Assembly (NCBI GenBank): GCA_034638255.1
Contig: JAWPGT010000046.1
Location: forward strand, 1-64,000
Direction: 5' to 3'
Source: Coprinus comatus
Taxonomy: Eukaryota > Basidiomycota > Agaricomycetes > Agaricales > Agaricaceae
Length of the DNA: 64,000 bases
Each line of letters opens with the position of its first letter. The first letter of the stretch is position 1. Positions 56,883-64,000 of the stretch are shown here, one piece after another. The notes below the pieces were generated by a model. That model did not search any database. It was not told the origin of the DNA and saw nothing but the letters and a program-made list of their open reading frames with translations. The position numbers and the translations under genes were made by a program.

Positions 56883-58189
56883 TCAAACCCATCTCTGTAC
56901 AACAACACTATTGACCAAACCCGCCCCCTCAATCGTAGCAGAGTCATCATCCAAAATCCGATTTGGGAACGTGGTTCCAATTGTGTAGGGTCTCGCTAGA
57001 TTCTCAGGGCGTGACCTAAAATGTGTAAGAGTGATCAGGACATTTGCTTTTGAAACTGCAGAAAGAATGACATACGCATTGATGAAAGCCCTGATATCTC
57101 CAACCGTGTGGTCCAAATTCATTCGGCAAACAATCCTTTCATAATCGTTAGCATATAAATAATCAAAGAATAAACTACAACAAACCTAGTTCCATCTGCG
57201 AGCCTCACTTGTACACTTGTCGTGGGTTTGTTTTGATCTACCTGGAATCTAGGGTTAATACTTTGTGTTGTTGCTGTCCGAGGTGAGTTGGAAGAGGTAG
57301 GCGCCGATGTCGATGCCGAGGAAGATGGGAATGTCCCTGGCATTGCACTGCTGCTAGATTGGGTAGGTTCATTTACAGGTGCACCGAGTCTATGGCCTGA
57401 TCCACGGAATGCTCGTACTCCAGCTGGAGGTCGGTACGGCTCTTCCATCCTTTGAGCTACTCGTAGTTCAACTGGTTGTCCTGTTCTAACATTTAGAAGA
57501 GATACGGGAGCGTTTCTATGTTCAAACCGTTAGTCTTGTAACAGATTTTCAGGCGAGGTACATACCCAGCATTGAGTTCAGCCAAGATCTGAGCATTATT
57601 GGGATCATCGTAACGCATCAAATCACCATCTTCAATTTGGAACCCATCTTGCCAAAATGTAATCATACGAACGGCAACCTCTATCGTGTATTTGTGTGGT
57701 AAGTAAGCATTCAAAGAAGCCAGGATAAAATCAATGAACCTTCTTCCTCTGACTGTGCATTTGGATCTGCAATAAAGCTTGAAGGTAACTCATCGCTTCC
57801 TAAGGTATGGCCACCTCCTGAAAATACACGGAACCCGCCAGTTTCTCTATGTTCAGGTGGAGGAGGACCACCTCTAGAACGGGTTAGTTGTAAAGCACCT
57901 TTGGATGATGGTATCAACGTACTCAGCAGCACGACGGAGCAGATCTCTCACAAGGTTTCCTCCTGGCGCTTGGGCTTCACGCTGGCGATTTGGGTTTTGA
58001 ATTGATATGCCACTGATTAGTCGATTGTGGTTAGAATACCACCTGAATCTGAAGAATATATTGTATATCATACCTGCGCTCTCCACCTGCAAACCAGCTT
58101 TCACGCTTCTCCTTATCGTCATCTGAGTGGTTATCGCGTTCCTCTGGGTCATTAGACCAGTCTCCTATACGTCCAATTCTCGGGGGCAT
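56883..58189 (-). CDS. shp1: Cdc48/p97 adaptor Shp1/p47 (SEP and UBX domains)
   Basis: Starts [20 protein letters not shown] at 58189 and ends [11 protein letters not shown] with TGA at 56885-56883; seven or so exons. Present in order: acidic/basic linker; [15 protein letters not shown] ... [12 protein letters not shown] linker; [22 protein letters not shown] domain ([70 protein letters not shown]); Ser/Thr-rich linker; and a C-terminal UBX domain ([38 protein letters not shown]). Shp1/p47 recruits the Cdc48 ATPase to ubiquitin-linked and membrane-fusion substrates and to protein phosphatase 1 regulation. The UBA domain of some family members would lie N-terminal and is not visible. Confidence 0.92.
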
Positions 58190-58303
58190 CTTGTGGTAGT
58201 TAATAGGACGACGTAATTGCTTGGGCCTACATATTAGTTAATATTCCCACGATGTCAATATATTGGATGATGATATTTGGATTTACGTCCTCCCAGTTGT
58301 ACC
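58190..58303. promoter_or_regulatory. short divergent promoter, shp1 / conserved unknown gene
   Basis: 114 bp between start codons on opposite strands (58189 minus, 58304 plus). Confidence 0.45.
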
Positions 58304-60491
58304 ATGGCCTCGGACTCGTCTGCTTCGACTACTCCTATGCTTCTCACTCCAGACTCGACAGGAAGCCCACCAGATGCCAGAAGGTCAAGACGACAGGCAG
58401 CATTCTATCCCAACCTCAACTCTGGCAACAAACCTGTCAAGCCATTCAGCCGCAGTGCTGCGAAACGTGAAAGTGTAATGGCTCTGGGCAGCATAGAACA
58501 TCTGCAACACTACTTTACAAAGGCTGGGATTGCGTCCAAGAAAAAGCAAGTGTGATTTGTCAATGGATAACTATCATTTTCTGATATAATTCTTCTTAGT
58601 CCATTCGAGAAAGCGCAGTACGGTCTCGTCCCAGCCATCGGCGGTAAGGGCCACGTCCACTCAGCTCCTTCGGTCGGAACTCTGCCTGAATTGGATCTCC
58701 CCCCATCCCCCACCTTACCTTCTCCTCCTCGCCAAACCCATGAGCCGCACATTACATCCGACGATCTTGATCCGGAACACCTTCTCCCCGGATTATGCGA
58801 TGATCTTTCTTCCGTTGCTTTCGTCTGGAATATTTCTCAAGACACGGACACAACCACATCTGAATCATCATCATTAGATGTCCTAGACCTACTTAAAACC
58901 ACCACAAAGGCCATCCGATCAGTTCGCAATTATCTCTTGTCTCTCCCTGACGAATCAACAGGAACAATTCGAGCCAATTTCCGTGCTGCACTCTTAGGTC
59001 CTGGAAAAACAAATGTTACCGCCTCTAAAAACAGATCGGATCCGTTGACTCGAATAAGGCGATCAGCCCTAGAGGTCCTAGCCATGCTTCGAGTAGTAGA
59101 AGAGAAATGTCGACTTCCGCTAAGCGATGATGCTTATGATGCTCATAGTGACGGCGGTGGCTCACGAGAAGGTTCCCATTCACGCTTCACCAGTCCTAAT
59201 TATCCTCTCAAGGATCTACCTGTCGATGAAACACGAAGTACTACACCAGATATGAACATGAAGGATGGGGATGTATCATTTTCATATTCTCTGGTTCAGG
59301 TTAATGGCAGGTACCAACAAGTCCCTGTATGGGAAGAAGAGGATGATGCTTTCCAAGTGCAAGAAGAAGAGGAGAAGGAGAAGCGTGAGCATTGGGATGA
59401 GAGGCTAGTGCTTGCAGGAGGTTGGCTGTATAAGCAGGATGTCCAGCTATCAGATTTGGAGAAAGAGCAACATGTCGTTTCGGGATACCTAGATCTCGTC
59501 GATGAGGTCCTCTTTGAAGCAGAACCCGGTACAGAGAGAGGTTGGGAGCGTGAACGGAAAAAACATCGACCTCGACCAGGTTCACGACCAGGAGCCAAAT
59601 CAAGGAGAGTGTCAGCTGGAGATGGTGAAGGAAAAGGTTTTGGTGCTTTCCTCACTGTACAAAGCGGAGGTAAACGGCGTGTATCCACCGGTATGGTTAA
59701 TATGTTGCAAACCTTATCTTTGAGTGAGGAGCCCGAAGAGATGCACGATATTGCAGAGGATAGTGAAACTGAAGAAAGTCTACAAGATGATCTCCTTCCC
59801 GTATGGGCACGTCGAAATAGCTTCTCGGACGATGGTTTGGGTTAGTTTTTATCTCACCATATTTGCCAACGTATTAACTCCCATTATCTCAGGTCGAGCG
59901 TATGCCATTCTCAGCCAGTTTCTTCCCAAGGACTCTATAGAATTTTTACAGCCTCCTCAACCTCCTTCCGCCTTTTTGGAAAGTATATCTTCAGGACAAC
60001 TACTTTGCATGGCATACAACAGCATTGTCCGTAAATCCAAGAAGCCTTGGGGATACATTAGTCAAGATGGTATCCACGATATTATTTCCCTTGAAAACGC
60101 TAATTCGGAAGAAACGAAGGAAAAGACGAAGAAGGGATGGACATTTAGACGGACAGATAATCTCCGTCTTTGGGTTGGGTAAGCTTACACGTCTTCAACC
60201 CTTCATCACTTCATCTAACCTTTATATAGAGCTTTAAAATTACGTTACCTCCTACCAATCCAATCCCCTTCCCAACACATCAAAGCGAGTCTCGGATTCG
60301 GAATGAAATCATTACCTTCAGTGTCAATTATAAACCGACAACCATCATCCTCATCATCTCATTCAGAACCTCCTATATTCTTTGATGCTAAAATCATTGC
60401 TAACAAAGAATCGGATTGGGAAAATATGCTTCAAACAACTTTGCTCGCTTGGATGCATAAAGTTGTTGAAGAACGACGACTTTATCAATAA
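58304..60491 (+). CDS. conserved basidiomycete protein of unknown function
   Basis: Four exons, MASDSSASTTPMLLTPDSTG to VVEERRLYQ (TAA 60489-60491), about 670 residues; introns at about 58552-58600, 59843-59893 and 60180-60230. N-terminal Ser/Pro-rich region with a conserved-looking block (RSAAKRESVMALGSIEHLQH, YFTKAGIASKK) and PFEKAQYGLVPAIGGKGHVH; a long helical/charged middle (LDVLDLLKTTTKAIRSVRNY, IRRSALEVLAMLRVVEEKC); Glu-rich segment; and a C-terminal globular region (GRAYAILSQFLPKDSIEFLQ, SGQLLCMAYNSIVRKSKKPW, GWTFRRTDNLRLWVGALKLR). The GQLLCMAYN and NLRLWVGALK blocks loosely recall a calponin-homology fold, which is speculation. Confidence 0.85.
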
Positions 60492-61144
60492 AGTAAACCT
60501 ATATATATATATATATTTCTTTTCTTTTCTCTCGCTCTTGGTTGGTTTTACGCTCGGTTTACGCTTAGTTTACGTTTGGTTTTACGTTTAGGTATACGGT
60601 ATATCCATAGGCTACGGATTAGATTATTGGATGGATGTATCATATAAGTTGTATTACGCGCAGTTATTTGTCGATGATCACGATATTCTTATGTCTACTA
60701 CGAGTTTATCACTTCACTCTATTGTTAAGATGTTGTTAAGAGAGATGTAAGTGGAACTTGACCGGGTAGAGAACCGAGGGAAACTTTTACTTACTCAAGC
60801 GCCCGGCGGCATTAGAGGAAATATATCTTTATACGAATATGTATGCGCCACAGGATCAATAAAGTTATTTAGTGTTATTAGTTATATGACATATTAGCGC
60901 TTTCTGGTGCTTCTTATTTTAGTAGCCCAGCAGTTCCTTGTGCAAATAGCATAACAACTTGTTCGGTGTTCAACAACAATTATGATGATAATGATCAGTC
61001 CATGATTGTAGTACAAGGCTACGTTACTGTGTTTACAGCGTTCATATAGGAGGTTCAGTCAACATGGAGTACAAGATCCCGTGTCTTATCAAATAAGCGC
61101 CTAATATACCAATTAATCGGAATAACTTATTTACTTAAATGCCC
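60492..61144. other. intergenic, no gene seen
   Basis: 3' flank of the conserved gene; AT microsatellite near 60502. No coding frame. Confidence 0.5.
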
Positions 61145-61152
61145 GGAGTACC

Positions 61153-61799
61153 ACGGGGCAACCATCCGAGCAAGCCGAGAAACCAACTACCCGGTCGGGT
61201 TTGCTGAAATATCCTTTTTGAGCGAGCCAGTCACATCTCAAATCCCGCACTCATTTTGGAGGATTGAGTTCCTATTGCCTTTGTGCATGTATTTATTTGA
61301 TTTTAAAATTGTCATAGGTATTTTAGGCTCCTTTACCCACTAGCTAAAAGGTTTTATCATTTTATGGAGTATTATTAACTATTTATATAACCACAAATGA
61401 ATGATTGCAAGTCTTTTTTGCTGTGGAAACCCAGAAACATCTCATTAAATAAAGACATGGGTTAGAAGCTAGAGCTTCAGATAGGCTATGCATTTTATTA
61501 TAATTTATTCTGCAATTGGTAAACACTATGAAGCCGCCTTTACTAATAGTGTAAATCAATAAATGTAATTACAAGTCAGCTTCCTCCTTGTAAAAAAAAG
61601 ATTATGTTAGAAATACATGTGCTAGGTCATTTAAAGAGAATTTAGACCTCAGTTACGAGGTAGAAGCTATACATTTTCTGGGACTTCGGGTGGACTTCAG
61701 AGAGAAACTTGTCTCATCAGCGTGACGGCCGAAAAAGGAAATTCCAGCAAACCCGACCGGGTAGTTGATTTCTCGGCTTGCTCGGATGGTTGCCCCCTG
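61153..61799. mobile_element. 647 bp hAT-type MITE
   Basis: About 75 bp TIRs (left ACGGGGCAACCATCCGAGC, right reversed CAGGGGGCAACCATCC) and a perfect 8-bp duplication GGAGTACC (61145-61152, 61800-61807). CAGGG-type ends with 8-bp TSD are hAT hallmarks. No transposase inside. Confidence 0.85.
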
Positions 61800-61807
61800 G
61801 GAGTACC

Positions 61808-62452
61808 TGCGGCGGATTTAGTACATTCCAAGTGACATCATAGGTGACGCAGGGCAGTCGTGTTACATACCTGTTCAGTGTTTACGTGCCCACCGGCACC
61901 TATAAGCTCCTCTAGTAAGACCGACTCGGGCATCGTAATTCACTCCCCTGAAATAGCATACAACCTGCATATAACACCCCCAGCGCCGGACGCTGAACAA
62001 CAATCCATTGATGAGACATGAATACCACTATAGTTGGAGGAATTGCTAGTAGTAGTACCAGCGTTAATCAAAAATAGCATTGACCTTACTAGCAATCATT
62101 CATAATACTAATGTCTACAAAGAAGCAATACAACGGTTCGCAAACACGATCAAAAAAGCAAGACAAGGGTATACACAATCATAGGAAGCGTAATAGCCGT
62201 AACCGCATGTACTATGGAGCGTAATCAAAATGTATCGTTGTAGAAAAAAAGTGGCAAAGCTGAAACGATTTTCCGCTCCTACTTGTAAGGCAAAAAAAGG
62301 CGAATAAAACCCCATAACCTAATTTTTTTAAAATAGTAAGAATAGAATCCCGATAACCAAGGAATATTGTAAAGCTTACCTCTGAAAAATCCCAAGCGGA
62401 ACTACCTGTGGATCGATTTTCTACATTGTTAAAAAGCAACAATGACACCATG
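61808..62452. other. intergenic, no firm gene
   Basis: No conserved frame. It may include 3' UTR or further exons of the kinase gene, whose end is uncertain. Confidence 0.4.
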
Positions 62453-63831
62453 TCAGCATTTTTGGTGTCCCAGACCACGGAACTTGCAATGATAATAAAG
62501 AAAAGTGCAACAAGAAAGTTACGCACATTCATCAAAGCCTGAAACGCAGTATCTGCCGTACACCTTTTCTTGGCCTCATTCTGCGTACAATCATTAAAAA
62601 TTCGTAAAAACTCCTGATCTTCAGATATTTCTTGAGGTAGCCATGGACGTTCATCCTTCACCAGAGAAAATACAACAGCTGTATCCGATTTATCCTTATA
62701 AGGACGTCTTCCTGAGATGATCTGTGTAAAGTTCGAAAAGGGGGTTAACGATCAAATTCAATGTCAACTAGGAGTCATAAGCATAGGAATGAAGCGAAGC
62801 ATGGAGCAAGAATAGGCAAAAAGGGCGTTAGAAGTTCGAAGGTTGAAAAGTTCAAGTAAACTCCAAAAAGAAGGATTCCACTCACTTCGAGTATAGTCAT
62901 CCCCAAAGCCCAAACATCCACTTTATCAAGTAACGGGTCATTAGTAGGTGTCAGACTGACAAGTTCAGGAGCCATCCATCGAATAGAACCAGCAGATTTT
63001 GCAGTCGTAAATTCTGAACTATTGAAATGATGAGCAATTCCAAAATCTGCTATTACTGCGCGATTGTCATCATCAATGAACACGTTGTCCTGTTAACATA
63101 AACATTAAAGGGTAAATGAGTGAGTCGCCGGGACCAATAAAATTGAGCATCATACGGCTCGTAAGTCTCTATGGTAAACTTCCCGGGAATGAAGATACGC
63201 AAGGCCACTAGCAATACCTAATACCTATGAAGAGAAAATAACAAATATCAGCGATGTAGGATTGTGTGGTTGTTCCACTTACCCATTGTAGACGCTCAGA
63301 CAAAGGAGGGTTGTTACGCTCAATATTTTTCCAAACACTGCTCTTGGGATAATATGGCATTACCAGAGCCGGAAGATAACTGAATTCTGTGCATATACCA
63401 TACACAGTACTCACGTTATCGTGTTTGAGAGTAGACCATATTACCATTTGTCCTTGAAAGTCCTAGAGGCGAATGTAGGACAATGAAATTGAAATTGTCA
63501 ATGACATTAAGTAAATACTCGTTCATCATTCAACATACCCGTAGCATGTCAGCACGAATCCGCTCTCTATCGGCACCTGCGCCTCTGAAAGCCTTTATCG
63601 CGATCTAGAGTAGTGTGTGGTGAGTATTCCACAGTATAAACTAACATGAGTCGTTACAAACTCACGGTTTTCTCATTGTATGTACCTTTATACACGTCGG
63701 AGTAGTTCCCGTAAGCAAAGTAGTGCTGTTCAGTCTTTACAACCAGTCCATCTAGGATATATGCCTAACATGATGAAGACCAGTGTGAGAGTCAAGACTG
63801 GCATACGGTGAGGAGTGTTTCTTACAGTCAT
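62453..63831 (-). CDS. protein kinase (TKL-like), multi-exon
   Basis: Start ATG at 63831 followed by a two-codon first exon (MT), then AYILDGLVVKTEQHYFAYGN. Kinase motifs in order: glycine-loop-like YGNYSDVYKG, catalytic Lys in IAIKAF, ERIRADMLRDFQGQMVIWST, hinge LVMPYYPKSSV, LGIASGLAYLHS, catalytic loop HRDLRADNVFI (Asp and Asn present), DFGIAHHF, RWMAPEL, DVWALGMTILE, GRRPYKDKSDTAVVFSLVKD and the closing KKRCTADTAFQALMN. So all catalytic residues are present. The fold and agaricomycete context suggest the large TKL/FunK-like kinase expansion; substrate unknown. Introns are about 50-60 bp. The last exon is uncertain: a splice after QALMN gives a stop at 62453-62455; an alternative reads on to about 62212. 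Confidence 0.78.
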
Positions 63832-64000
63832 AGTAGAAAGGTGGATCCAGGTGAGAGCAGCAGGTGTGCTACAATTAGTTACGTTTCTCCGATGTAGGCG
63901 TCGAGTTCCGCTAAAGGGTATCTGGAAGCTGGAAGACTGTGATTGGGCGGCTAAATGTGGCCTTTTATATAAGGGGGAGCCATTTCGAAGTTATTTATAA
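63832..64000. promoter_or_regulatory. 5' flank of the kinase gene
   Basis: 169 bases upstream of the kinase ATG, to the window end. The minus strand contains TTATATAAAAGG (around 63963-63975), a plausible TATA box about 135 nt upstream of the start codon. Confidence 0.4.

Noticed and set aside
59296..59688. Minus-strand ORFs opposite the conserved gene
   Set aside because: Shadow frames of a well-supported exon.

Overview
The window looks like a chromosomal segment of an agaricomycete fungus (Basidiomycota, probably Agaricales). The evidence is short 45-60 bp GT-AG introns that break most host genes into many exons, typical fungal housekeeping genes, and a dense nest of Ty3/gypsy, Ty1/copia, Tad-like LINE and KDZ transposable elements of the kind found in Agaricomycetes. 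The genus is not resolved.

Left flank (1-12116) is a compact host block: the 3' end of a BAR-domain gene (+), a doubtful ORF (-), a p24/emp24-family cargo receptor (-), a Rua1-type zinc-binding transcription regulator (+) sharing a 125 bp promoter with p24, a Rho3-like GTPase (-), the ribosome-biogenesis factor Mak21/Noc1 (-), and a Prp43/DHX15 DEAH helicase (+) divergent from it. The helicase copy lacks about 150 residues including the DEAH box, and the Rua1-like gene has an apparent one-base frameshift in an acidic microsatellite.

The centre (12117-55157) is a transposon nest. In order it holds: complete gypsy-A (12117-18279, TSD AATAA), itself carrying a 244 bp tRNA-bearing LTR-like insert; CpG-depleted relics of the gypsy-D family riddled with ~340-370 bp copia-1 LTRs (18471-21487); a broken gypsy-C chromodomain element (22829-27038) with a 647 bp MITE and two copia-2 solo LTRs; a 5'-truncated LINE with a 32-nt poly(A) tail (27039-~29625); and copia-2 (~29626-55157, minus strand), split by gypsy-D (31213-40988, TSD CCTCT). 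Gypsy-D contains its own solo LTR, a TIR element and an antisense cysteine-cluster gene. Finally, a 12,605 bp KDZ-type DNA transposon (42508-55112, 8-bp TSD GTCTATCA, TIRs of about 1 kb) sits in the 5' LTR of copia-2. The KDZ element carries an internally deleted transposase, a basic/coiled-coil accessory protein and two genes built from repeated viroplasmin/RNase H1 N-terminal-like modules.

Right flank (55158-64000) returns to host sequence: a fragmented gene interrupted by copia-2, a foldback MITE, the Shp1/p47 Cdc48 adaptor (-), a conserved basidiomycete protein of unknown function (+), a hAT-type MITE and a protein kinase gene (-).

Insertion order can be read directly: copia-2 entered a host gene; gypsy-D entered the copia-2 coding region; KDZ entered the copia-2 LTR; other copia-2 LTRs entered gypsy-C and gypsy-D. 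Most lesions in the retroelements are CpG-to-TpG transitions, as expected of methylated-cytosine decay.
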